Source: an uncultured Oscillospiraceae bacterium
Lineage (GTDB): Bacteria; Bacillota; Clostridia; Oscillospirales; Ruminococcaceae
Reading direction: 5' to 3'
Assembly (NCBI GenBank): GCA_910586535.1
Contig: CAJUHS010000003.1
Span: 58,688 to 122,687 of the forward strand
Length of the DNA: 64,000 bases
Both the position numbers and the translations under genes were made by a program. How positions within the stretch are numbered: the stretch's first letter is position 1; each line of letters begins with the position of its first letter. Of this stretch, positions 38,738-47,620 are shown piece after piece. The notes beneath the pieces were generated by a model, which worked only from the letters and a program-made list of their open reading frames with translations, did not search any database and was not told the DNA's origin.

Positions 38738-38788
38738 TATGTAAATATGCACAAAAATAGTAACGGCATTTATGCATATTTTAAAATT

Positions 38789-39964
38789 CTATTCTCTGTA
38801 AACAACTTTTCCTCCGATAACCGTCATCTTAACATTAGTCATAATGTCAAAGGGATCGCCGTCTGTAACGGCAAAGTCCGCGTCCAAGCCAACTGCTATA
38901 TCACCGGTAACGTCCGAAATACCCGCGAGCTCCGCGGCATTGACGGTTATTGCCCTTAACGCTTCGTCCTTTGGAAGACCCGACTTTACGCAGTACGCCG
39001 CGCTTGTCTGAAGGTACTGAATGGGAGTTTCCGGGTGGTCTGTACAGATTGCAACCTTTACACCGTTTTTGTGCAGTACAGCCGCGTTTTCAAGCCGCTG
39101 ACCCGCAAGCTCGGGCTTGCCCCTGTCGCACAGTATCGGGCCCGCAACAGCGGACGCTTTTTTCTCCCCCAGAATGCCGGCAACGAGATGCCCCTCTGTG
39201 CAGTGGATAAGCACATATTCAAGTCCGAACTCTTCGGCAATGCGCACCGCCGTAAGGATATCGTCGGCGCGGTGGCAGTGAAAATGAGCTTTAAGCTCCC
39301 CTTTGAGCAGGGGAATAAGCGCCTCCGACTTCATATCAAATTCGGGAAGAGATTCTTCGTTTTCCTCCGCGGAAAGCTTGTCCTGCATATAACGTTTCGC
39401 CTTGAAAAGAGCCTCGCGGATAACTGCGGCGGTAGCCATTCTGGTCACGGGTGCGGAGTCCTTGTCGGAAAAGGTGGACTTGGGGTTCTCGCCCAGAGCA
39501 AATTTTATTCCCACACATCTGACCAGCATTTCGTCGGCGCAGCGGCCCGCGGTCTTTACCGCGATAAGGTCCCCGCCTATGGGGTTGGAAGAACCCACGC
39601 CTGTAACAACGCAGGTAACTCCCGCCCTTAGCGCGTCGGCAAAATAACCGTCGTTGTGACAGAGACCGTCAATAGTCCTCAGATGAGGGGTAACGGGATC
39701 GCTGTCCTCGTTCACGTCCTCGCCCTCGGCGCCCTGACCGTCGCCGATAAGACCCATATGGGTGTGAGCGTCAATAAAGCCGGGGTACAGCCGCAAGCCG
39801 TGCAGGTCGATATCGCCGTCGGAAACTTTTAACGGGGTACCCCCCGACACCTCGGCTATCTTCCCGTCCTCAACGCGGACATAGCCGCAGGGTATGAAGC
39901 TTAAGCCTCCCGCCTGAGACCCGAAATTTTTTTGAGGGTAAATTTTAGCGTTATAAATATACAT
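38789..39964 (-). CDS. Amidohydrolase (imidazolonepropionase-like)
   Basis: 391 residues from the ATG at 39964 behind AAAGGAAA. Metal-dependent hydrolase fold: DAHTHMG (about 59-65) is the first HxH, AHFHCHRADD and VLIHCTEGH give the two later His, and CTDHPETP the Asp. A beta-sandwich N- and C-terminus encloses the TIM barrel (it ends VTGDIAVGLDADFAVTDGDP). Substrate unknown; relatives act on cyclic amides or nucleobases. Directly upstream is a small membrane protein gene. Confidence 0.88.
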   Translation of the reverse strand: MYIYNAKIYPQKNFGSQAGGLSFIPCGYVRVEDGKIAEVSGGTPLKVSDGDIDLHGLRLYPGFIDAHTHMGLIGDGQGAEGEDVNEDSDPVTPHLRTIDGLCHNDGYFADALRAGVTCVVTGVGSSNPIGGDLIAVKTAGRCADEMLVRCVGIKFALGENPKSTFSDKDSAPVTRMATAAVIREALFKAKRYMQDKLSAEENEESLPEFDMKSEALIPLLKGELKAHFHCHRADDILTAVRIAEEFGLEYVLIHCTEGHLVAGILGEKKASAVAGPILCDRGKPELAGQRLENAAVLHKNGVKVAICTDHPETPIQYLQTSAAYCVKSGLPKDEALRAITVNAAELAGISDVTGDIAVGLDADFAVTDGDPFDIMTNVKMTVIGGKVVYRE

Positions 39965-40033
39965 GGCAGTTTTCCTTTGTCTTTGATTTTGCGAAACGCA
40001 CTTCTTGCATTTTGATTCCAAGCTTTATGCTTA

Positions 40034-40216
40034 TTACTGCATTCCGCACTCGTCGTAGTCCTTCCAGCGCTCGTTGTGGCGGTAAGCGGTTATAAGCTTG
40101 TAAACGATAAAGCCCGCCGACACAAGAAAAAGCACCAGCGCCGCCGATACGGGAACGGCAGTCCTCAGAAAATCAAGAGTATCCTTTTTGCTGTTGTAAT
40201 TTTTATCCATAGCCAT
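40034..40216 (-). CDS. Small single-pass membrane protein
   Basis: 60 residues after AAAGGAG. One helix at about 20-43 (TAVPVSAALVLFLVSAGFIV), flanked by charged ends (KNYNSKKD and YRHNERWKDYDE). No family recognised. It lies 69 bases before the amidohydrolase on the same strand and is probably co-transcribed. Confidence 0.55.
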   Translation of the reverse strand: MAMDKNYNSKKDTLDFLRTAVPVSAALVLFLVSAGFIVYKLITAYRHNERWKDYDECGMQ

Positions 40217-40348
40217 TTGGTAATTCTCCTTTTTGGGTTTTATTTTATTATAATATATTTTGAAAAAATAGTAAATAGTTTTTCGGTGATTTTTACAAAA
40301 GAAAGGTCTCCGCCGTGAAAAAGCGGAGACTTTACCGAATATTTATAA

Positions 40349-40540
40349 ATTGGCGATCACTTGTTATCCTTTCAGCATCTCGCGATAGCAAGGGCGCTTA
40401 TTAAAAAGCCCGATATTCTTATTATGGACGAGGCGGCAAGAAACCTTGACAGTATCGGAAGGCGTATGGGCGTTAGTGTTGGACAAGTATCATCAGGTAG
40501 GATAAATTTTGCCTCATACGTATTTATTTGCATTTTATAA
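40349..40540 (+). pseudogene. Remnant of an ABC ATPase
   Basis: The frame reads FQHLAIARALIKKPDILIMD then EAARNLDS, which matches the segment just after the ABC signature and the Walker B/D-loop of an ABC exporter (normally ARALIKxPDILILDEATSNLD). No start codon, Walker A or downstream domain is present; the frame runs on without homology to a stop at 40540. It is a leftover fragment. Confidence 0.6.
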
Positions 40541-40550
40541 TAAAACAAAC

Positions 40551-40587
40551 CGCTCCGTCTGCACTTTGCAAACGGAGCGATATTTTT
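40551..40587 (+). terminator. Terminator-like hairpin
   Basis: CGCTCCGT pairs with ACGGAGCG, followed by TATTTTT. It may have ended the lost ABC gene. Confidence 0.6.
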
Positions 40588-40598
40588 ACAACGATGTA

Positions 40599-40708
40599 TA
40601 ATCCTAATTCACTCCCAATGTGTAGACAAAAAATTCTGCGCAAAACCCATATACGCAAGCTTTTGCTTGAATTTTTTGTACACATTTAGGTCGTGAATTA
40701 GTATAAAT
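40599..40708. repeat. Dispersed AT-rich repeat, copy 2
   Basis: TAATCCTAAT start, core ATATACGCAAGCTTTTGCTT, end GAATTAGTATAAAT. Same order as the copy at 11531-11629. Its core holds AAGCTTTTGCTT. Confidence 0.5.
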
Positions 40709-40714
40709 AGAAAT

Positions 40715-41698
40715 TTATCTGTCCGCCATATCAAATCTATCCAATTTCTCTAACATGGCAAGCGTGAGGTAAGTTTCGTATTTAGTCTGCAATTTCTGCA
40801 AGCCCTTGTCGTCTCCGAAAGACCAGCCCAGAGGCCACCGACCGTCATCACTTTGCTGACCAATTCTGTATTTCAGCGAATCAAGAACCAAATCCTTTAC
40901 AGCGGGGTATACTACACTCTTCGGGTGACCTGCCCCGTCGCAGGGCAAATGGACGTAATCATTGTCCGATTTTGCAAAATCAAGCACCATAAAAGCTGTA
41001 GGGTTCTGCCGCAAAATTTGGGTCAGCTTGTCCGCTGTGTCCTTGTCTTTCAAGCAGGGCACAAACCATTGAAAATACTCAAAATCATACGGCTCGCCCT
41101 TGTCGAAAATTTCCTTGTTGTAATCGGGAGAATTTTTGTCCCAGTAACGCAGGATATGCTCTGTCGGATATTTTATTATATCGCTGTACAATTCTTTCGG
41201 CACAAGCTCGGAATAATACGCCGCAAATGCCGCAAAGCAAACTTTTTCATTGGCTTTGTATTTTTTTATCCGTTCGTCCTCGTTTTCAATCGGAGACGTA
41301 TCTTCCCCTCTGTATCTGACCCAGTAGCAATGAACTCCGTCGTTGACTTCGGGGACTACGACTTCTCCCCAGTTCCCAATTTCGGGAATATAAAGTCCCA
41401 AAATATATTTCATCATATTCTGAATGAGCGGGTGATTTGCGGACGGTTTTTCTTTCAGATTTAAAATATATTTAACAGCGATCTCCGTGGCTTTCAGGCA
41501 TGGACCCTGATAGTCGAATTCATAATAAATACCGCCGAACCCGCCGTTTTTGTGCTGATATTTTTGCAGTACATTTAAAAATTCATTTGTATCATTATCC
41601 TCAAAAAGATATCTGAACCAAGCTCGGTTTATATCGTCGCCGTTGGCAAATATGTAATCCCGTGCCTTGATAAAATTTTCGCGACTAAGCTTGACCAT
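40715..41698 (-). CDS. Protein with alpha-toroid (prenyltransferase/terpene-cyclase-like) repeats
   Basis: 327 residues, soluble, no signal. QHKNGGFGGIYYEFDYQGPC near residue 47 and QQSDDGRWPLGWSFG near 283 have the QxxxGG(F/W)-type signature of alpha-alpha toroid folds found in terpene cyclases, protein prenyltransferases and lyase-like proteins. It lacks DXDD and other catalytic motifs that I can see. It is an orphan gene next to dispersed repeats. The fold call is an inference. Confidence 0.7.
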   Translation of the reverse strand: MVKLSRENFIKARDYIFANGDDINRAWFRYLFEDNDTNEFLNVLQKYQHKNGGFGGIYYEFDYQGPCLKATEIAVKYILNLKEKPSANHPLIQNMMKYILGLYIPEIGNWGEVVVPEVNDGVHCYWVRYRGEDTSPIENEDERIKKYKANEKVCFAAFAAYYSELVPKELYSDIIKYPTEHILRYWDKNSPDYNKEIFDKGEPYDFEYFQWFVPCLKDKDTADKLTQILRQNPTAFMVLDFAKSDNDYVHLPCDGAGHPKSVVYPAVKDLVLDSLKYRIGQQSDDGRWPLGWSFGDDKGLQKLQTKYETYLTLAMLEKLDRFDMADR

Positions 41699-41730
41699 AA
41701 TTTACTGCACCTTCCATATAATAAAATAAC

Positions 41731-41757
41731 AGGCTCACAAAAATATTGCGAGCCTGT
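41731..41757 (-). terminator. Terminator after ppdK
   Basis: CAGGCTC pairs with GAGCCTG over 13 bases, followed on the minus strand by TTATTTTATTAT. It ends ppdK. Confidence 0.7.
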
Positions 41758-41789
41758 TTGCGAATCTGTTTATGCTCCTGTTACAGGAA

Positions 41790-44420
41790 TTACTTCTGAT
41801 CCTTGATTGCAGCCTGTGCAGCAGCCAGTCTTGCGATAGGCACACGGAAAGGCGAGCATGATACGTATGTCATACCAAGCTTGTGGCAGAACTCAACGGA
41901 TGTGGGATCGCCGCCGTGCTCACCGCAGATACCGATGTGCATTTCAGGACGAACCTTCTTGCCCAGAGTGATAGCCATTTCCATAAGCTTGCCAACGCCT
42001 GTCTGATCGAGCTTAGCAAACGGATCGTTCTCGAATATCTTAGCGTCATAGTAAGCGTCAAGGAACTTGCCTGCGTCGTCACGGGAGAAGCCGAAAGTCA
42101 TCTGTGTAAGGTCGTTTGTACCGAAGCAGAAGAACTCGGCCTCCTTAGCGATCTCGTCGGCTGTAAGAGCGGCACGAGGAATCTCAATCATTGTACCAAC
42201 CTCGTACTTCAGGTCAGCGCCAGCGTTCTTGATAACCTCGTCAGCGGTAGCTGTAACGATATCCTTAACGTACTTCAGCTCCTTGATTTCGCCAACCAGC
42301 GGGATCATGATCTCGGGTACGATGTTCCAGTCGGGGTGATTCTTCTTAACATTGATAGCAGCCTTGATAACAGCCTTTGTCTGCATCTTTGCGATCTCGG
42401 GGTATGTTACTGCAAGACGGCATCCGCGGTGACCCATCATAGGGTTGAATTCGTGGAGGGAAGCGATGATAGCCTTGATGGTATCAACGGACTTGCCCTG
42501 AGACTTAGCAAGAGCCTCAATGTCGGCTTCCTCTGTGGGAACAAATTCGTGGAGAGGAGGATCCAGGAAACGGATAGTAACAGGGTTGCCCTCAAGAGCC
42601 TCGTAGAGAGCCTCGAAGTCGCTCTGCTGCATTGGTTCGATCTTATCAAGAGCAGCTTCTCTCTCTTCAACTGTATCGGAGCAGATCATCTCACGGAATG
42701 CAGCGATACGGTCAGCCTCAAAGAACATGTGCTCTGTACGGCAGAGACCGATGCCCTCTGCGCCAAGCTCGCGGGCTTTCTTAGCGTCCTTGGGAGTATC
42801 AGCGTTTGTTCTTACCTTAAGCTTTCTGTACTTGTCAGCCCAAGCCATGATCCTGCCGAACTCGCCTGCAATCTGAGCGTCAACGGTAGCGATCTGACCG
42901 TCGTAAATGTTACCTGTGGAGCCGTCGATTGAGATCCAGTCTCCCTCATGGTAGGTCTTGCCTGCCAGCTCGAACTTCTTGTTCTCTTCGTCCATATTGA
43001 TAGCGGAGCAGCCGGATACGCAGCAGGTGCCCATACCGCGTGCAACAACGGCAGCGTGAGAAGTCATACCGCCGCGTACTGTCAGGATACCCTGGGAAGC
43101 TTTCATACCGGTGATGTCCTCGGGAGATGTTTCAAGACGAACAAGAACGACCTTTTCGCCCTTAGCCTTCCAAGCCTCTGCGTCCTCGGCTGTGAATACG
43201 ATCTTACCGCAGGCAGCTCCGGGAGAAGCGCCCAGACCCTTTCCAACGGGTGTTGCAGCCTTAAGAGCAGCAGCGTCGAACTGGGGGTGGAGAAGCGTGT
43301 CAAGGTTTCTGGGGTCGATCATAGCAACGGCTTCCTGCTCGGTTCTCATACCCTCGTCAACCAGGTCGCAGGCAATCTTAAGAGCAGCCTGAGCCGTTCT
43401 CTTACCGTTACGTGTCTGCAGCATATAAAGCTTGCCGTGCTCAACGGTGAACTCCATATCCTGCATATCGCGGTAGTGCTTTTCAAGTGTGGAGCAAACC
43501 TCTGTGAACTGCTTGAAAGCCTCGGGGAACTTCTGCTCCATCTCGTTGATGTGCATAGGCGTACGAACGCCTGCAACAACGTCCTCGCCCTGTGCGTTTG
43601 TGAGGAACTCGCCGAACAGACCCTTTGCGCCCGTTGCGGGATCGCGTGTGAACGCAACGCCTGTACCGCAGTCGTCGCCCATGTTTCCGAACGCCATGGA
43701 CTGTACGTTTACGGCAGTACCCCAGCTGTATGGGATATCGTTGTCGCGGCGGTAAACGTTAGCGCGGGGGTTGTCCCATGAACGGAAAACAGCCTTTACA
43801 GCGCCCATGAGCTGCTCCTTGGGATCGGAGGGGAAGTCCTGACCGATCTTGGACTTGTACTCAGTCTTGAACTGATTTGCAAGCTCCTTGAGGTCGTCGG
43901 CTGTAAGGTCAACGTCCTGCTTAACGCCTTTCTTTTCCTTCATGGCGTCGATGAGCTGCTCGAAGTATTTCTTGCCGACCTCCATAACAACGTCGGAATA
44001 CATCTGGATAAATCTTCTGTAGCAGTCCCAAGCCCAGCGGGGGTTATTGGACTGCTTAGCCATGACATCAACAACGTCCTCGTTAAGACCCAGGTTGAGG
44101 ATAGTATCCATCATACCGGGCATGGAAGCTCTTGCGCCGGAACGAACGGAAACGAGGAGAGGATTCTCCTTGTCGCCGAACTTCTTGCCTGTGATGCCTT
44201 CCATTTTTCCGATGTACTCGTTTATCTCGGCGAATATCTCATCGTTGATCTTTCTGCCGTCCTCGTAGTACTGAGTACAAGCCTCGGTAGTGATAGTAAA
44301 GCCCTGGGGAACGGGGAGACCGATATTGGTCATTTCAGCAAGGTTTGCACCTTTACCGCCCAAAAGCTCTCTCATGTCTGCGTTTCCCTCGGAGAAGAGA
44401 TAACAATATTTTTTTGCCAT
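41790..44420 (-). CDS. ppdK: Pyruvate, phosphate dikinase
   Basis: 876 residues from the ATG at 44420 behind GGAGGTAATACC. Nucleotide-binding domain at the N-terminus (LLGGKGANLAEMTNIGLPVP), phosphohistidine domain with GGMTSHAAVVARGMGTCCVS (about 450-470; the His is the carrier) and PEP-binding TIM barrel (GIGLCRTEHMFF; ICGEHGGDPTSVEFCHKLGM at the end). It interconverts pyruvate, ATP and phosphate with PEP, AMP and PPi, which in anaerobes often replaces pyruvate kinase in glycolysis. Confidence 0.97.
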   Translation of the reverse strand: MAKKYCYLFSEGNADMRELLGGKGANLAEMTNIGLPVPQGFTITTEACTQYYEDGRKINDEIFAEINEYIGKMEGITGKKFGDKENPLLVSVRSGARASMPGMMDTILNLGLNEDVVDVMAKQSNNPRWAWDCYRRFIQMYSDVVMEVGKKYFEQLIDAMKEKKGVKQDVDLTADDLKELANQFKTEYKSKIGQDFPSDPKEQLMGAVKAVFRSWDNPRANVYRRDNDIPYSWGTAVNVQSMAFGNMGDDCGTGVAFTRDPATGAKGLFGEFLTNAQGEDVVAGVRTPMHINEMEQKFPEAFKQFTEVCSTLEKHYRDMQDMEFTVEHGKLYMLQTRNGKRTAQAALKIACDLVDEGMRTEQEAVAMIDPRNLDTLLHPQFDAAALKAATPVGKGLGASPGAACGKIVFTAEDAEAWKAKGEKVVLVRLETSPEDITGMKASQGILTVRGGMTSHAAVVARGMGTCCVSGCSAINMDEENKKFELAGKTYHEGDWISIDGSTGNIYDGQIATVDAQIAGEFGRIMAWADKYRKLKVRTNADTPKDAKKARELGAEGIGLCRTEHMFFEADRIAAFREMICSDTVEEREAALDKIEPMQQSDFEALYEALEGNPVTIRFLDPPLHEFVPTEEADIEALAKSQGKSVDTIKAIIASLHEFNPMMGHRGCRLAVTYPEIAKMQTKAVIKAAINVKKNHPDWNIVPEIMIPLVGEIKELKYVKDIVTATADEVIKNAGADLKYEVGTMIEIPRAALTADEIAKEAEFFCFGTNDLTQMTFGFSRDDAGKFLDAYYDAKIFENDPFAKLDQTGVGKLMEMAITLGKKVRPEMHIGICGEHGGDPTSVEFCHKLGMTYVSCSPFRVPIARLAAAQAAIKDQK

Positions 44421-44537
44421 TGGTATTACCTCCAAAAATAAAATTTATTCGTGCAACGCTGCAAGCAACACAACGGGGGTACGAACATACTGCTTGTACC
44501 AATTTTTGGCATTACATTTTTGCACGACCATAATAAT

Positions 44538-44566
44538 ATTATAACAGATAATCCTTCCATTTTCCA
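44538..44566 (-). promoter_or_regulatory. Candidate ppdK promoter
   Basis: On the minus strand TGGAAA (44561-44566), 17 bases, perfect TATAAT (44538-44543). Confidence 0.5.
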
Positions 44567-44771
44567 TACTGATTGGCAGGAAATTTAAGCGCCATTTTTT
44601 GTGCAACTTGCACAATAAAGCCAAAGCATGGAGAAAACCTTGCTTTCCTCTTGAAAATTGTTTCATTTTATGGCATAATGTATAGTATACGATTGGCAGA
44701 GGATAATTGACGGCTTTATTGAGATTACGGTATTATGAACGGGGCCGCCGATGTTGCGGATAACTATACCG

Positions 44772-44851
44772 AAGCCTGTCCCGGAGTAACGGAAACCGCA
44801 CGGTTAATACCCTGCGGGTCAGGCTTTAAAAACGGCGTATGCTCCGTTTGC
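44772..44851 (+). promoter_or_regulatory. Structured leader upstream of glmU
   Basis: AAGCCTGTCCCG (44772-44783) pairs with CGGGTCAGGCTT (44815-44826) with one mismatch, enclosing an ACCG/CGGT stem. AAACGG/CCGTTT then forms a second hairpin followed by a short T-run (about 44862). No known riboswitch class is recognised. The rest of the 44421-44914 gap holds no gene. Confidence 0.45.
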
Positions 44852-44914
44852 AGCGTACTTTTTAATGTAATGTCAATGACGCAAAAATATAAACTTGATT
44901 TTAGGAGTCTTTTT

Positions 44915-46300
44915 ATGAATGGATCAAACTGCTCCGTCATTCTGGCGGGAGGACAGGGAAAACGAATGAAGTCGGAGCTTCCCAAGCCTATGTTCGAGGT
45001 TCTGGGCGAGCCTATGCTTGAATGGGTGATGACCGCCTGCGAGGACGCGGACGTTAAAGATATGTGCATCGTAAAGGGCTTTGGCGCCGAGATAATCGAA
45101 AACTATGTGGGAGACCGCTGCACAACAGTTTTGCAGCCCCAGCGCATGGGTACCGGTCACGCTGTTATGATGGCTGTGGACTGGTTAAAGAAACGTCTTG
45201 ACGGAAACGTTCTCATTCTCTGCGGAGACGCTCCCTTTATCGACAGCGGAACCATTACCGCCGCTTTGGAACAGCACACAAGTCAGGGAAACGCCGTTAC
45301 TATAATAACCTCCGAAGTCAAGGATCCGACGGGCTACGGACGTATCCTCCGCGGCGCAAACGGAGTTACCGGAATAGTTGAGGAAAAGGACGCAACTGCC
45401 GAGCAGAAAGCGATCCGAGAGATAAATTCTGGAGCGTACTGGTTCAAAACAAAGCACCTTCTTGAAGCCCTGAACGAAATAAAGCCCAACAATTCACAGG
45501 GGGAATATTATCTTACCGATTCTGTTTATATACTTATCAGCCGCGGTCTGAGAGCGGACGCTTATGTTTCCCCCAACCACAGCGTTGTAATGGGCGCAAA
45601 CGACCGCAAGGGGCTGCTGAAGCTGAACGATACCGCAAGAAAAGCCGTTATCGAAAGGCTCATGGACGACGGAGTGGAGTTCCTCTGCACCGACGGAGTA
45701 TCCATTGGAAGAAACGTAAAGGCAGGCGCAGGCACTAAGATTTTGCAGGGTACTATCCTGCGGGGAAATACCGTTATCGGCGACAACTGCGTGATAGGGC
45801 CGAACTGTCTTATCGAGGACTGCACAGTGGGGGACGGCGTAACGTTAAACAGTGTTCAGGCGTATCAGTCTCAAATTGACGACGGCGCAAAAATCGGGCC
45901 TTTCGTACACATCAGACCCGGCAGCCATATTATGGCAAGGGTCAAAATAGGCGACTTTGTGGAGGTCAAGAACTCCGTTATCGGAGAAAAAACTTCTGTT
46001 TCCCACCTCACCTATGTGGGGGACAGCGACGTTGGCTCCAACGTAAATTTCGGCTGCGGCGTTGTAACGGTCAACTACGACGGCGAGAACAAGCACCGCA
46101 TTTCCATAGACGACAATGCTTTTATCGGCTGCAATACAAATCTTGTGGCTCCCGTAAAGATCGGCAAAAGCGCCTACACCGCAGCGGGAACAACTGTCAC
46201 AAAGGACGTTCCCGACGGTGCGCTGGCAATAGAAAGAGGTCCTCTGAACTTTAAGGAGGGCTTCGGCGACAAGCGGCTGAAAAGCAGGAACAAGAAGTAA
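44915..46300 (+). CDS. glmU: Bifunctional GlcNAc-1-P uridyltransferase / GlcN-1-P acetyltransferase
   Basis: 461 residues from the ATG at 44915 (TAGGAG upstream). The N-terminal pyrophosphorylase domain opens LAGGQGKRMKSELPKPM and has the LCGDAPFID stretch. The C-terminal left-handed beta-helix (about 250-450) carries hexapeptide repeats and KNSVIGEKTSVSHLTYVGDS. It makes UDP-GlcNAc for wall synthesis. It heads a plus-strand unit with the peptidase-like gene, prs, pth and mfd; glmU-prs-pth-mfd is a classical Gram-positive order. Confidence 0.96.
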   Translation: MNGSNCSVILAGGQGKRMKSELPKPMFEVLGEPMLEWVMTACEDADVKDMCIVKGFGAEIIENYVGDRCTTVLQPQRMGTGHAVMMAVDWLKKRLDGNVLILCGDAPFIDSGTITAALEQHTSQGNAVTIITSEVKDPTGYGRILRGANGVTGIVEEKDATAEQKAIREINSGAYWFKTKHLLEALNEIKPNNSQGEYYLTDSVYILISRGLRADAYVSPNHSVVMGANDRKGLLKLNDTARKAVIERLMDDGVEFLCTDGVSIGRNVKAGAGTKILQGTILRGNTVIGDNCVIGPNCLIEDCTVGDGVTLNSVQAYQSQIDDGAKIGPFVHIRPGSHIMARVKIGDFVEVKNSVIGEKTSVSHLTYVGDSDVGSNVNFGCGVVTVNYDGENKHRISIDDNAFIGCNTNLVAPVKIGKSAYTAAGTTVTKDVPDGALAIERGPLNFKEGFGDKRLKSRNKK

Positions 46301-46373
46301 TCAATAGCTTTTGTTTCGTCTTCGCCAAGCAATATCGAGCAATATAGCAATATAAAGAAGCGAGCGTACCGAT

Positions 46374-47507
46374 ATGTCCGAAATGAAAATTTCCCTGCAA
46401 TTTGAGGGCGAAAAGCTCCTTGAGGCGGCTGATATCTCTTTTGACGAAAACGTCGCAAAGCTTTCCTTTATCCTTAACAGCGGACTTGAAATAAGCAGTA
46501 TATCCTGCAATGAAAATCCTGTCCCCATAACGGTGGAATCGATATACGAACCGCTGTTCTGCGCCGAGGTGAAAAAGTATTCCGTAACGTGCGGCGCCGG
46601 TTTTAGCAGAGTAAAAATTTGCTGCGGCGGAAGAATAAGCGGCTGGCACAATGTTATAACCGAAGACATTATCGAGCTTAACCGCTACGGAGTATGGTTC
46701 CCATGCGGGCTGTCCCAAAGCGCAGATATATCCGCCGAAATAAGCGGCTGCGGAGAGTATTTTCTTGTAAAGGGCAAACCTGACGGCAGACTGTGGCGTT
46801 ACAGCGCAGGCGAATGGGATATGAACCTTATACTATACAGAAAAAGCGTGCTGAAAACTGCGTCGGGAAAACACATAAGCATTTACTATGCTGACGGTTC
46901 TCTTAACGGGGCTGCCGAGTTCTCGAAAAATGTTTTTGAGGACGTTCTGGATTACTACACAAAGGAGCTTTTCCAACGCGGTTATGACAAGCATACCGAA
47001 ATGGCGTGTCTGTATCCCGCACTGACAAGCGGCGGAGCCTATAAGCGGGACGGTCTTATCGTCTGCATTTCTCCCGGTACGGACGAAAAAGAAGCTGTTA
47101 CGGTAAACGCCCACGAGCTTGCCCATGAATGGTGCAGCGGCGCGGACTGCGTAAGCTGGGAGGACTGGCTGAACGAGACAACGGCGGAATGGTCAATGCT
47201 GCTGTACTGTCTTGACAGAGGCAAGACCGATATTTTTGACGCAATGATCGGGGAGCATTTGGCAAAAGCTCCCGGTCTGCCGCCAATAAAAACCGCGGAC
47301 GACAGCCGTCCCGAGGGTGTGCATACCAAGGGCACGGTACTGTTTTACGAGCTGTTCAAAGCGTTCGGAGCGAAAACAATAAAGTCAATAATAAAAATTT
47401 TCATCGGACTTGACATAAAGACCACCGAAAGGCTTCTTGAAGAAATGGGAAATCAGGGCTTGTCCGAAGCTGCCGCCGCGCTTGAAAAAGGTCTTGCAGA
47501 AATATAG
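46374..47507 (+). CDS. M1-like (gluzincin) metallopeptidase homologue
   Basis: 377 residues. HELAH at 247-251 and WLNE (Glu268) are the zinc-binding motifs, embedded in HEWCSGADCVSWEDWLNETT. The spacing from the second His to Glu is 16 residues, where classical M1 enzymes have 18, and the GAMEN substrate motif is not visible (TSGGAYKRDG lies there). The N-terminal 150 residues are beta-rich. It may be a divergent M1 peptidase or an altered-specificity member. It sits between glmU and prs. Confidence 0.8.
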   Translation: MSEMKISLQFEGEKLLEAADISFDENVAKLSFILNSGLEISSISCNENPVPITVESIYEPLFCAEVKKYSVTCGAGFSRVKICCGGRISGWHNVITEDIIELNRYGVWFPCGLSQSADISAEISGCGEYFLVKGKPDGRLWRYSAGEWDMNLILYRKSVLKTASGKHISIYYADGSLNGAAEFSKNVFEDVLDYYTKELFQRGYDKHTEMACLYPALTSGGAYKRDGLIVCISPGTDEKEAVTVNAHELAHEWCSGADCVSWEDWLNETTAEWSMLLYCLDRGKTDIFDAMIGEHLAKAPGLPPIKTADDSRPEGVHTKGTVLFYELFKAFGAKTIKSIIKIFIGLDIKTTERLLEEMGNQGLSEAAAALEKGLAEI

Positions 47508-47620
47508 AGATATAAAAATTTTGGGAACATAATTCACCGCGCCGTACAGCGGTGCGGGATAACATAAAAGCAGCATAAAAATCCACTCAATTACCAATTT
47601 TGAAAAGGGGACTTCTAAAA

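Noticed and set aside
44735..44914. 60-residue N-terminal extension of GlmU
   Set aside because: It covers the structured leader and has no homology; GlmU starts just before its LAGGQGKRM motif.
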